From Microbacterium excoecariae (lineage in GTDB: Bacteria; Actinomycetota; Actinomycetes; Actinomycetales; Microbacteriaceae): a stretch of 64,000 bases of DNA. The stretch is from NCBI RefSeq assembly GCF_011326725.1, contig NZ_JAANCO010000001.1, forward strand, positions 248,001 to 312,000, given 5' to 3'. Below are positions 18,187 through 26,352 of the stretch, in pieces. The notes beneath the pieces are model-generated. The model searched no databases. It saw only the letters and a list, made by a program, of their open reading frames with translations, and was not told the DNA's origin. Position 1 is the first letter of the stretch. Each line of letters starts with the position of its first letter. The translations under genes were made by a program, and so were the position numbers.

Positions 18187-20249
18187 GCGGCGACGTCCAG
18201 ACCCCGGACCGCGAGGAGGAGCGCCAGACGCACGAGGCGATCGCCGCCGCCGGCGCGAACGAGCCGGGCGCGATGGGCGGCAAGCCCCAGAACTTCTGGC
18301 CGAGCTTCCGGCGCTTCATCGGCCTCCTGCGCCCGTACGCCTGGGTGTTCGGGTTCGCGACCCTCCTCGGCGCGCTCGGCGTGGTGCTGTCCGTGGCGGG
18401 CCCGCGCGTGCTCGGCGAGGCGACCAACATCGTCTTCGAGGGCGTGATGTCGCAGGTGCTGGGGTCCGGGTTCGAGGGCATGAGCCAGGCCGAGGTCGTC
18501 GACGCGCTGGAGGCATCGGGGCAGGGCGACTTCGCGAACATGGTCGCCGCGATGCAGAACTTCTCCCCGGGCGACGGGGTGGACTTCGCGCAGCTGCGCA
18601 CGGTCGTCGTGTGGGCGCTGTCGATCTACGTCGTCTCCGCGCTGCTGCAGTGGCTCCAGGGCTACATCATCAACGTCGTCATGGTGCGCACGATGTGGCG
18701 CGTCCGCGAAGACATCGAGGCGAAGATCCACCGCCTGCCGCTGAGCTACTTCGACCGCGTGCAGCGCGGTGAGCTGATCAGCCGCGTCACGAACGACGTC
18801 GACAACATGACCCAGACGCTGCAACAGTCGCTGTCGGGCGCGATCACGTCGCTGCTCATGGTCGTCGGCGTCATCGGGATGATGTTCTCGATCTCGTGGC
18901 AGCTCGCGCTCGTCGCGCTCGTGTCCCTGCCGCTCATCGCGATCATCATGGGCGTCATCGGTCCGAAGTCGCAGAAGGCGTTCCAGGCGCAGTGGCGCAA
19001 GGTCGGGCGGCTGAACTCGCGGGTCGAGGAGTCCTTCTCCGGCCACGCGCTCGTGAAGGTCTACGGCCGCGAGAAGGCCGTCGCCGAGGCGTTCGACGAG
19101 GAGAACGAGGAGCTGTTCCGCGCCTCCTTCCAGGCGCAGTTCCTCTCCGGGGTCATGATGCCGTCGATGCAGTTCGTCGGCTACCTCACCTACGCGGGCA
19201 TCGCGGTGCTCGGCGGGATCATGGTCGCGAACGGGCAGATCCGCATCGGCGACGTCCAGGCCTTCGTGCAGTACTCGCAGCAGTTCACGCAGCCGCTCAC
19301 CGAGCTCGGCGGCATGCTGCCCGTCGTGCAGTCGGGCACCGCGTCGGCCGAACGCGTCTTCGAGCTGCTGGACGAGGACGAGGAGGAGCCGGACCGCGAC
19401 GACGCCCCGACGGCGCCGGAGGACGGCGCGGGCGTGATCTCCTTCGACGGCGTCACGTTCTCGTACTCCGACGACCAGCCGCTCATCGAGGACCTCTCCT
19501 TCCGCGTCGAGCCGGGCCACACCGTCGCGATCGTCGGGCCCACGGGCGCCGGCAAGACCACGCTCGTGAACCTCCTCATGCGCTTCTACGAGGCCCGCGG
19601 CGGGGCCATCCGCCTCGACGGCCAGGACGTCGCCGAGATGACCCGCGGCGACCTGCGCGGGCGCACCGGCATGGTCCTGCAGGATCCGTGGCTGTTTTCG
19701 GGATCCATCCGCGAGAACATCCGGTACGGCAATGCGGACGCGACCGACGAGGAGGTGCGCCGCGCGGCCGAGGCCACCTACGTCGACCGATTCGTGCACT
19801 CGCTGCCGGACGGCTACGACACGGTGCTGGAGGAGGAGGCCGCGAACCTCTCGGCCGGCGAGCGGCAGCTCGTGACGATCGCGCGCGCCTTCGTGCGCCG
19901 CCCGCAGGTCCTCATCCTCGACGAGGCGACCAGCTCCGTCGACACGCGCACGGAGCTCCTGCTGCAGAAGGCGATGGCCGCGCTGCGCGAGGGCCGCACC
20001 TCGTTCGTCATCGCGCACCGCCTCTCGACCATCCGCGACGCCGACCTCATCCTCGTGATGGAGAAGGGCCGCATCGTCGAGCAGGGCACGCACGACGCGC
20101 TCATCCAGGGCCGCGGCGCGTACTGGCGGCTCTACCAGAGCCAGTTCGAGCACGCGGCGGTCGACGTCGACGAGGTCGCCGCGATCGAGGAATCCCTCGG
20201 CACCGCCGAGGTGCCCGTGGCGGGCGGAGAGCGACCAGGGGATGCATAG
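18183..20249 (+). CDS. Heterodimeric ABC exporter subunit B (consensus catalytic site)
   Basis: The 688-residue half-exporter starts at ATG 18183, overlapping the partner stop (ATGA). It has a charged 35-residue N-tail, six helices, and an extracellular insertion between helices 1 and 2 (residues about 78-140). The ATPase domain has intact motifs: GPTGAGKTT, LSAGERQL, LILDEATSSVD with catalytic Glu, and IAHRLSTI with the switch His. Thus it supplies the active nucleotide site of the dimer. The signature reads LSAGE rather than LSGGQ. The acidic C-tail is about 40 residues. Confidence 0.88.
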   Translation: MSGDVQTPDREEERQTHEAIAAAGANEPGAMGGKPQNFWPSFRRFIGLLRPYAWVFGFATLLGALGVVLSVAGPRVLGEATNIVFEGVMSQVLGSGFEGMSQAEVVDALEASGQGDFANMVAAMQNFSPGDGVDFAQLRTVVVWALSIYVVSALLQWLQGYIINVVMVRTMWRVREDIEAKIHRLPLSYFDRVQRGELISRVTNDVDNMTQTLQQSLSGAITSLLMVVGVIGMMFSISWQLALVALVSLPLIAIIMGVIGPKSQKAFQAQWRKVGRLNSRVEESFSGHALVKVYGREKAVAEAFDEENEELFRASFQAQFLSGVMMPSMQFVGYLTYAGIAVLGGIMVANGQIRIGDVQAFVQYSQQFTQPLTELGGMLPVVQSGTASAERVFELLDEDEEEPDRDDAPTAPEDGAGVISFDGVTFSYSDDQPLIEDLSFRVEPGHTVAIVGPTGAGKTTLVNLLMRFYEARGGAIRLDGQDVAEMTRGDLRGRTGMVLQDPWLFSGSIRENIRYGNADATDEEVRRAAEATYVDRFVHSLPDGYDTVLEEEAANLSAGERQLVTIARAFVRRPQVLILDEATSSVDTRTELLLQKAMAALREGRTSFVIAHRLSTIRDADLILVMEKGRIVEQGTHDALIQGRGAYWRLYQSQFEHAAVDVDEVAAIEESLGTAEVPVAGGERPGDA

Positions 20250-20293
20250 GTCCTCTGGGTATCCTGGGATGCGTGAGCACCCCCCAGGGCGCT

Positions 20294-20334
20294 CGCGGAC
20301 GAGGGAGCCGTACCCGCACCGCGACAAGACGGCC
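20294..20334 (+). ncRNA. Guanidine-III riboswitch (ykkC-III)
   Basis: The RNA reads GCGGACGAGG, then GAGCCGUACCCGC, then ACCGCGACAAGACGGCC. The blocks ACGAGG, GCCGU-ACCCG and GACAAGACGGC match the guanidine-III aptamer known from Thermobifida fusca. P1 is preserved by a compensatory pair (GCGG with CCGC), and P2 by GCCGU with ACGGC. A -10-like TATCCT lies at 20260-20265. The aptamer ends 20 nt before the first of two SMR genes, with GAAGGGG between them, so ligand-controlled translation is likely. A guanidine sensor fits guanidinium exporters exactly. Confidence 0.88.
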
Positions 20335-20354
20335 ACGAAGGGGTGACCCTCGCC

Positions 20355-20669
20355 ATGGAATGGGTCGTACTGATCGCTTCGGGCATGCTGGAGGCCGTCT
20401 GGGCCTCGGCGCTGGCCGCGTCGCGCGGATTTCGCCGGTGGAAGCCGACCGTGCTGTTCGTGGTGTCCCTGGCCGCAAGCATGGCCGGCCTCGCCTGGGC
20501 GATGACGGGTCTCGACACCGGGACGGCCTACGCGGTGTGGGTCGGGGTCGGCGCGACGCTCACGGTGGTGTGGGCGCTCGTCACGCGCCAGGAGCGCGCG
20601 ACGGCCGCGCGGATCCTGCTGCTCGCGCTGCTCGTGTGCTCGATCGTCGGCCTGAAGGCGGTGAGCTGA
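20355..20669 (+). CDS. SMR-family guanidinium exporter subunit 1 (Gdx type)
   Basis: The 104-residue protein has four membrane helices. Glu13 and Trp16 in MLEAVWAS are the proton/substrate-coupling residues of the small multidrug resistance family, and YAVWVGVGATLT is the helix-3 motif. I choose ATG 20355 over the in-frame GTG 20343 because it aligns residue for residue with subunit 2 (Glu13 in both). Lying directly behind a guanidine-III riboswitch, it should export guanidinium in exchange for protons, probably as a heterodimer with the next gene. Confidence 0.88.
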   Translation: MEWVVLIASGMLEAVWASALAASRGFRRWKPTVLFVVSLAASMAGLAWAMTGLDTGTAYAVWVGVGATLTVVWALVTRQERATAARILLLALLVCSIVGLKAVS

Positions 20670-20670
20670 G

Positions 20671-21015
20671 GTGGCGTGGGTCGTTCTCCTCGTTAGCGCC
20701 GTCTTCGAGGCGGTGTGGGCGACCGCGCTCGGCCTGTCGGGCGGGCTGACGCAGCCGATCCCGACCGCCGTCTTCCTCGTCGCACTCACGGCGAGCATGG
20801 TCGGGCTCGGCGTCGCGGCGAAGCGCATCCCGATCGCTACGGCCTACCCGGTCTGGGTGGGCGTCGGTGCGACACTTACCGTCCTCTATGCCATGGCGAC
20901 CGGCGCCGAGGAGGTGTCCGCGCCGAAGCTCCTCTTCATCGCCGGGATCGTGGGCGCGGTCGTCGGGCTGAAGCTCCTCCCCGACGACGCCCCCGCCGCG
21001 AGTCGCGACGACTGA
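20671..21015 (+). CDS. SMR-family guanidinium exporter subunit 2 (Gdx type)
   Basis: The 114-residue second SMR subunit starts at GTG 20671, one base after the previous stop, which implies coupled translation. It has four helices, with Glu13 and Trp16 in VFEAVWAT, Lys in AKRIPIATAYPVWVGVGAT, and a short charged C-tail. Paired SMR genes usually form antiparallel heterodimers with opposite membrane topology. The stop is 7 bp before a 159-bp palindromic element. Confidence 0.88.
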   Translation: MAWVVLLVSAVFEAVWATALGLSGGLTQPIPTAVFLVALTASMVGLGVAAKRIPIATAYPVWVGVGATLTVLYAMATGAEEVSAPKLLFIAGIVGAVVGLKLLPDDAPAASRDD

Positions 21016-21022
21016 CGGGCTA

Positions 21023-21181
21023 GGGCGTGTCTCCCTCTTGGAGCCGCACCGAGCAAGGGCCCGAGTACGTGGATCGCAAGGCGGACGAGGGAGGCGATGC
21101 GTCAGCATCGTCGACCGAGGAGGCGCCGCGAGGCGCATGCTCGGGCCCTGCGCAGGAGGCGATCAAGAGGAAGACACGCCC
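21023..21181. repeat. 159-bp symmetric palindromic element (MITE-like or giant hairpin)
   Basis: Three nested inverted repeats share one centre near 21102: outer GGGCGTGTCTCCCTCTT (21023-21039) against 21165-21181 with one mismatch; AGGGCCCGAG (21056-21065) against 21140-21149; and an inner CGATGC-GTCA-GCATCG hairpin (21095-21110). The whole could fold as one long interrupted stem. The right terminal repeat supplies the last five codons (GVSSS) and the stop of the neighbouring LLM gene. There is no open reading frame of its own and no obvious target-site duplication. Confidence 0.7.
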
Positions 21182-22020
21182 AACGCGCCGTCGGTCAGCC
21201 CGACGGCGTCGGCGACGCGCTCGAGCGAGCCGAGGATGTCGGCGCCGAGCGGCTGCACGCCGACGTGGGTGGCGCCCGCCGCGAGATGGCGACCGATGCC
21301 CGCCGCCGCGGCCGCGGCCGTCGGGTTCGCCGCCACGAGATCGATGAGGGCGTCGGATCCGCCGTCCGAGACGTCCGCCTCGCTCGCGCCGAACCGCTTC
21401 AGCGCGCCGACGTAGTTCTCGAGCCGCAGGTATCGGTCGAGGAAGGCGCGAGCCGTGGCGCGGGCCTCGTCCGGCGTGGCCGCGAGCGACACCTTCAGCT
21501 CGGGCGCGAGCAGCCGCTCGCCCACGATCTCTTTCGCGTGCGCCGTGTGCGCGGGCGTCGTGAGGTACGGGTGGGCCCCGAGCGTGCGCTCCGCGGCGAG
21601 CGCGAGCGTCTTGTCGCCGAGCGCCGCGAGCAGGCGCTGCTCGGGCGGCACGCCCTCCGCGTCGAACACGTCGAGGTACCGCCCGAGCGCCGCGAGCGGA
21701 CGGACGCGCTCGGGGGTGGCCTCGCGGTGCCCCGAGCCGATGCCGACCACGAACCGGCCCGGGTGCTGGTCGGTGATGCGCAGGTAGGACGCCGCGACCT
21801 CGACGGGATCCGCCTGCCAGATGTTGACGATGCCCGTGGCGACGACGACGCGCTCCGTCTCGTTGAGCACCGCCTCGACGCTCGTGAGCTCCGCGTCGGG
21901 GGATCCGCCGATCCACAGCGTCGTGTAGCCGAGGCGCTCGGCCACGGCCGCGACGCCCGGCGTCCACGCGCTCTCCCACAGCCACACGCCGTACGTGCCG
22001 AAGTCCTCTACCCGCGCCAT
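21163..22020 (-). CDS. LLM-class F420-dependent oxidoreductase (TIGR03620-like)
   Basis: The 285-residue luciferase-like TIM-barrel oxidoreductase has FGTYGVWLWESAWTPGVAAV, LGYTTLWIGGSPDAELTSVE and FVVGIGSGHREATPE, which resemble the F420-dependent TIGR03620 group. I choose ATG 22020 because GGGAGG lies 7 nt upstream and a -10-like TAGGGT lies further up. The last residues GVSSS and the stop come from the terminal repeat of the 159-bp palindromic element, so the natural C-terminus may have been altered. The substrate is unknown. Confidence 0.8.
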   Translation of the reverse strand: MARVEDFGTYGVWLWESAWTPGVAAVAERLGYTTLWIGGSPDAELTSVEAVLNETERVVVATGIVNIWQADPVEVAASYLRITDQHPGRFVVGIGSGHREATPERVRPLAALGRYLDVFDAEGVPPEQRLLAALGDKTLALAAERTLGAHPYLTTPAHTAHAKEIVGERLLAPELKVSLAATPDEARATARAFLDRYLRLENYVGALKRFGASEADVSDGGSDALIDLVAANPTAAAAAAGIGRHLAAGATHVGVQPLGADILGSLERVADAVGLTDGALGVSSS

Positions 22021-22117
22021 CCGATCGCCTCCCGTGCCCACCCTAGGCACGGCATGTGATCGCCCGGTAGCGGGCGTGTGTCATCTCGCGACGCATTTGG
22101 CGCGCCGGGCGCGGGCG

Positions 22118-23203
22118 TTAGAACAGGGGCCGGGGGTTCTCGTGGGAGAAGGCCTGGCCCACGATGTCGGCGGGAAGCTCGGCGAGCGTCGCGGGGTGCC
22201 ACCGCGGGCGGCGGTCCTTGTCGACCATCTGCGCGCGGATCCCCTCGAGCATGTCGGGCTGCGTCGTCGCGAACCAGCCGATGAGGCGGAACTCCTGCTC
22301 GAGCGCGGCCCGCAGCCCGGGGAGGGCGCGCGCGGACCGGATCGCGGCGAGCGTGACGGCGAGCGCGGTCGGCGGGCGCTCCTCGAGAGCGGCGAGCGCG
22401 GTGGCGGGCGAGCGCACGTCGGCCGCCCAGCGCGCGTCGGCCGCGAGCTCGCGCAGCCGGTCGAGGATCCCCGGCAGGGTGTCGCGCGAGAACGCGTCGT
22501 CGATCCACGCGCGGGCAGCGGTGAGGCCGCTCTCCTCGGGGGTCTCGTCGAAGAGCAGGACGAGCTCCGTGGGGGTGGCGGGATCCGCCCGCGTCTCGAG
22601 CGCGTGCAGAACGGCCGGGAGGTCGGCCCGCGGCACGAGGTGGTCGGCGAACCCGGCGTAGATCGCGTCGGCGGCGTCCATCGCGTCGCTCGTGAGGGCG
22701 AGATACTCGCCGATGCGCCCGGGAGCGCGGGCGAGGAGCCAGGATCCGCCGGCGTCGGGCGTGAAGCCGATCCGCGTCTCGGGCATCGCGAGGCGCGAGG
22801 TCTCCGTGACGATGCGGACGTGCGCGTGCCCGGCCATGCCGATCCCACCGCCCATCGTGATCCCGTCGGCGAAGGCGATCACGGGCTTCGGGTACTCGGC
22901 GATCGCCGCGTTCATGCGGTACTCCGTGCGGAAGAACTCCTCCGCGTCGCGGACCTCGCCCGCGCCGATCCCCGCGTACAGCGCGCGCACGTCGCCGCCG
23001 GCCGAGAACCCCCGATCGCCCACCCCGTCGAAGACGATGAGATCGACCTCCGGATCCTCGCGCCAGGTGTCGAGCGCGGCCATCACGGTCGTGAGCATCG
23101 ACAGATCGACGGCGTTGATCGCCTCGGGGCGATCCAGGGTGATGCGCCCCACGCCGTCGCGAACGCGAACTCTGATGCGGGGGTCGGCCTCGGGTGCACT
23201 CAC
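22118..23203 (-). CDS. Enoyl-CoA hydratase/isomerase family; probable 3-hydroxyisobutyryl-CoA hydrolase
   Basis: The 361-residue crotonase-fold enzyme carries the oxyanion and active-site text FSAGGDVRALY, FFRTEYRMNAAIAEYPKP, ITMGGGIG, MPETRIGFTPDAGGSWLLAR and HLVPRADL. The GGDVRALY block and the length are typical of 3-hydroxyisobutyryl-CoA hydrolases of valine degradation rather than of plain hydratases (about 260 residues). GTG 23203 has TAACGT 7 nt upstream, a leaderless pattern. It is divergent from the ABC ATPase gene and is not in a valine operon here. Confidence 0.82.
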   Translation of the reverse strand: MSAPEADPRIRVRVRDGVGRITLDRPEAINAVDLSMLTTVMAALDTWREDPEVDLIVFDGVGDRGFSAGGDVRALYAGIGAGEVRDAEEFFRTEYRMNAAIAEYPKPVIAFADGITMGGGIGMAGHAHVRIVTETSRLAMPETRIGFTPDAGGSWLLARAPGRIGEYLALTSDAMDAADAIYAGFADHLVPRADLPAVLHALETRADPATPTELVLLFDETPEESGLTAARAWIDDAFSRDTLPGILDRLRELAADARWAADVRSPATALAALEERPPTALAVTLAAIRSARALPGLRAALEQEFRLIGWFATTQPDMLEGIRAQMVDKDRRPRWHPATLAELPADIVGQAFSHENPRPLF

Positions 23204-23293
23204 CCCGGACACGTTACCGGCGGTCAGATCCCACACCTCCCAGGGGTTATCGGCAAAGATGGGGGAAACGCACAACGAGTGAGGGAGGTGCGC

Positions 23294-25156
23294 GTGAGCG
23301 ACGGCAAGGTGCTGGAATTCTCCGATGTGTCGATGGTGTTCGGGGATGTCCCGGCGGTGGCGAGCCTCACGGCGCGCGTCGAGCCGGGCCTCGTGACGGC
23401 TTTCCTCGGCCCGAACGGGGCGGGCAAGACGACGACGCTCCGCATCCTCCTGGGGCAGCTGCGCCCGACCCGCGGGTCCGCGACGATCGGCGGGCGCCCC
23501 TACACGCAGATCGTGCGGCCCGCCGCCGCGATCGGATCCGTGCTGTCGACGCGCTCCCTCGACCGCTTCCGCCGTAAGACCGCGGCGAAGTACCTCGCGC
23601 GCGCGGCCAAGCAGGTCGGCGTGAGCGCGGGCCGCGTCTCCGAGGTCCTCACGATCGTGGGGCTCGCCGACATGGGCGACGTGCGCATCGACTCGCTCTC
23701 CCTGGGCATGAAGCACCGCCTGGTCGTGGCCGAGGCGCTCCTCGGCGACCCCGGCGTCCTCGTGTTCGACGAGCCGGCCAACGGTCTCGACCCCGAGGGG
23801 ATCCGGTGGATTCGCCTCCTCATGCGCCGCTTCGCCGACGAGGGGCGCACCGTCCTCATGTCCTCGCACCTGCTCAGCGAGGTCGAGCAGGTGGCCGACG
23901 CGCTGCTCGTGCTCAACGAGGGCCAGCTCCTGTTCGAGGGCCCCATCGAGCTGCTCAGCGAGGCCGAGGGCGGCACCGTGACGGTCGACGCGTCGGATCG
24001 CGACGCGCTGGGCGCGCTGCTCGCATCGGCCGGGCTGGGCTATCGGGTGCTCCGGTCGGGCATCGCCGTCGACGGCGCGACCGCGTCGCAGATCGGGGCG
24101 CTCGCGGCGCGCGAGGGCATCGCCCTGACGACGCTCACTCATCGCGGGCCGACGCTCGAGGACATTTACCTGCAGATCATCGAGGGCACGTGGCAGGCCC
24201 CGGCGCGCACCGCGGCGCTCGAGCCCGCCCCGCTCGCGGACGACGCGCCCGCCGGTGATGAGAATCCCGCCGAGGAGCCCGCCGCCGGCGACGACGAGCC
24301 CGCCGAGGGGGCCGCCGGCGACAACGAGCCTGCCGAGACCGATGCACCCCTCAGCTTCGACGAGCTCCTCAGCGGCGACCCGTCGCAGGCCGACATCGAG
24401 GCGCACGACCGCGCTCTACCCGGGTCCGCCGCGCTCGCGGGCCTCGCGAGCGCGCTGCACGCGGCCGACGACGAGGACGAGGACGGGGACGACGAAAGCG
24501 TCGCTGCCGCCGCGGACGAAACCGCGGGCGACGCGGGCGCCGACGAGGCCCCCGCCCCCGCGGAGGAAGCCGCGGACGACGCTGCGGAGCACGCGGGGTC
24601 CGAGGGTGCCGACGCGGATGCGACAGCGGACGCGGACGAGGACGATGCCGAGGCCGACGACGCGGGCGCCGAGACCGCGGCCGAGGCGGACGACGCGGAG
24701 CCCGACGACGACGCGGGGTCCGACGACGCGGAGCCGGCGGACGACGCGGAGCCGGCGGACGACGCGGAGGACGGCCCGATCGACGCCGACGCCGACGAGG
24801 CCGCCGCCGCCGAATCCGGCGACGACGCCCCGTGGGACGACGCGCCGAGCGAGGACGAGGTGGCGGGCACCGCAGAAGACGCCGACGGGGCCGCGGACCG
24901 CGAGGCGACGGATCCGCGCGCCGCGGACGAGGCCGGCGCGCTCATCACGGGCGTCCCCTTCGGGACGGCGGCGGACGCAGGCGCGGCCGACGCCGACGCC
25001 GACGCCGACGAGTGGTCGTCACAGCTGCGAGCGATGTTCGCCGAGGACGCCGACGACGCGGAGGATGACGGCCGCGGCGCCGAGTCCCCGGCGCCGCGGG
25101 GCTTCCCCGGGGCCGCGTTCGGGTCCGCCGCGACGCGCGACCCCGAGGCCTCCTGA
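23294..25156 (+). CDS. ABC ATPase with a long acidic C-terminal tail
   Basis: The 620-residue protein begins with a normal ABC ATPase of drug/antibiotic-exporter type (residues 1-302): Walker A GPNGAGKTTT, a signature reading LSLGMKHR and Walker B VLVFDEPANGLD, then the usual LEDIYLQI C-cap. Residues about 303-620 are almost only Asp, Glu, Ala, Gly and Pro, with runs such as DDAEPADDAEPADD. They end in a semi-ordered WSSQLRAMFAED and RGFPGAAF segment. GTG 23294 has GAGGGAGG 5 nt upstream. No membrane partner gene is adjacent, so the permease is elsewhere or the ATPase has another role. Confidence 0.8.
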   Translation: MSDGKVLEFSDVSMVFGDVPAVASLTARVEPGLVTAFLGPNGAGKTTTLRILLGQLRPTRGSATIGGRPYTQIVRPAAAIGSVLSTRSLDRFRRKTAAKYLARAAKQVGVSAGRVSEVLTIVGLADMGDVRIDSLSLGMKHRLVVAEALLGDPGVLVFDEPANGLDPEGIRWIRLLMRRFADEGRTVLMSSHLLSEVEQVADALLVLNEGQLLFEGPIELLSEAEGGTVTVDASDRDALGALLASAGLGYRVLRSGIAVDGATASQIGALAAREGIALTTLTHRGPTLEDIYLQIIEGTWQAPARTAALEPAPLADDAPAGDENPAEEPAAGDDEPAEGAAGDNEPAETDAPLSFDELLSGDPSQADIEAHDRALPGSAALAGLASALHAADDEDEDGDDESVAAAADETAGDAGADEAPAPAEEAADDAAEHAGSEGADADATADADEDDAEADDAGAETAAEADDAEPDDDAGSDDAEPADDAEPADDAEDGPIDADADEAAAAESGDDAPWDDAPSEDEVAGTAEDADGAADREATDPRAADEAGALITGVPFGTAADAGAADADADADEWSSQLRAMFAEDADDAEDDGRGAESPAPRGFPGAAFGSAATRDPEAS

Positions 25157-25174
25157 CGACGCGCGCCGCCCGGG

Positions 25175-26200
25175 TCAGCCCCGCGGCGGCGCCGTCGTCT
25201 CGCGCACGACGAGGTGCGTTGCGAGCGACACGTGGTGCGACACGGGCGGCCTCCCGTCCCGGATCCCCATGAGGGTCCCGAGAGCCACCCTCCCGATTTC
25301 GGCGACCGGCGTGTGCACGGTCGTGAGGAGCGCCGGGGCGGGCAGCGTCGCGTAGGTGTCGTCGAAGCTCACGACGCTCACGTCGCCCGGAACGCTCAGC
25401 CCCGCGCGCGTGAGGGTCCGCACGAGGTCGAGGCCCGAGGGATCACTCCCCGCGAAGAAGGCCGTCGGCGGATCCGGGAGCGCGCGCATCGCCTCGGCCG
25501 CGACGCCCGCGCTCATCATGCCCCGCTCCGACACGAGCTCGGGATCAAAGGGAATGCCGGCCTCCTCAAGCACGGACCGATAGCCCGCGAGGCGCGAACG
25601 CAGGCCGGCGTGCGTCGGCGAGCCGCCGACGAAGGCGATGCGGCGGTGGCCGAGCTCGGCGAGGTGGGCCGTGCCCTGGTAGCCGCCCATCATGCCGTCC
25701 GAGCCGACCGTCGCGACCTGCGGGTCGAGCTCGTTCGGCGAATCGACGGCCACGAGCGGAAAGTCGAGCTCGTGGCAGAGCTCGACGACGGCCCGCGAGA
25801 CCCGCGTGATGGCCACCATGAGGCCCGCGTGCCCGCGCGCGTGGAGGGCGCGGATCCGCTCCTCCGTCGGGGCGCCGCCGGGACCCGGCGATAGCGGCGC
25901 GAGCACGTCGACCTCGATCGCCACGCCCCGCGCCTGCCCCTCCGCGACGATGCCGTCGAGCAGCGTGAGCGCGTAGAGGTTCGCGAGCGTGTCGAACATG
26001 ATCACGGCGGACGGGTGCCCCGAGCCCGGGCGGGCGGGCGCCTCGTAACCGACGGCGCCCAGCGCCTCGCGCACCCGCGCGCGCACCGCGTCGGAGACCC
26101 CCGGGCGGTCGTTCAGCACCTTCGACACGGTGCCCTTGGACACCCCGAGCTGCGCGCCCACCTGCTCGAGCGTGGGGCGCGTTCCGCGGCCTCGTCCCAT
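25175..26200 (-). CDS. LacI-family regulator of the xyloside locus
   Basis: The 341-residue repressor has helix-turn-helix TLEQVGAQLGVSKGTVSKVL, hinge-like YEAPARPG, and a sugar-binding domain (VIMFDTLANLYALTLLDGIV, TRVSRAVVELCHELDFPLVA, HRRIAFVGGSP). It is divergent from the GH43 gene, and two identical 13-bp palindromes lie in the shared region, so it probably represses that operon and itself. The inducer is likely a pentoside (inference from the neighbours). ATG 26200 has GGAAGGGAG upstream. Confidence 0.88.
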   Translation of the reverse strand: MGRGRGTRPTLEQVGAQLGVSKGTVSKVLNDRPGVSDAVRARVREALGAVGYEAPARPGSGHPSAVIMFDTLANLYALTLLDGIVAEGQARGVAIEVDVLAPLSPGPGGAPTEERIRALHARGHAGLMVAITRVSRAVVELCHELDFPLVAVDSPNELDPQVATVGSDGMMGGYQGTAHLAELGHRRIAFVGGSPTHAGLRSRLAGYRSVLEEAGIPFDPELVSERGMMSAGVAAEAMRALPDPPTAFFAGSDPSGLDLVRTLTRAGLSVPGDVSVVSFDDTYATLPAPALLTTVHTPVAEIGRVALGTLMGIRDGRPPVSHHVSLATHLVVRETTAPPRG

Positions 26201-26227
26201 GCGGCTCCCTTCCGCACACCAGGTTAG

Positions 26228-26347
26228 CGAAACAGTTTCGCGTTGTCACTCGTGAAATCCACAAGATTCTCGCTTGACGGCCAGAAATTGCGTGTGTACC
26301 GTATCCGCGTTTCCGTAACAGAGCGAAACAGTTTCGATGCAGAGGAG
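26228..26347 (+). promoter_or_regulatory. Promoter with two LacI-type operators
   Basis: The perfect palindrome CGAAACAGTTTCG occurs at 26228-26240 and 26324-26336, with 96 bp between centres (about nine helical turns), a layout suited to DNA looping. Between them is a near-consensus promoter, TTGACG (26274-26279), a 17-bp spacer and TACCGT (26297-26302). The second operator lies downstream of the predicted start point, just before the GAGGAG ribosome site (26342-26347) of the GH43 gene. Confidence 0.85.
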
Positions 26348-26352
26348 CATCC

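Noticed and set aside
20273..20354. A GTG 7 nt after TATCCT that could start a leaderless leader peptide over the riboswitch
   Set aside because: The frame runs into antisense-like text without a stop near the SMR gene, and the region is fully explained by a guanidine-III aptamer.
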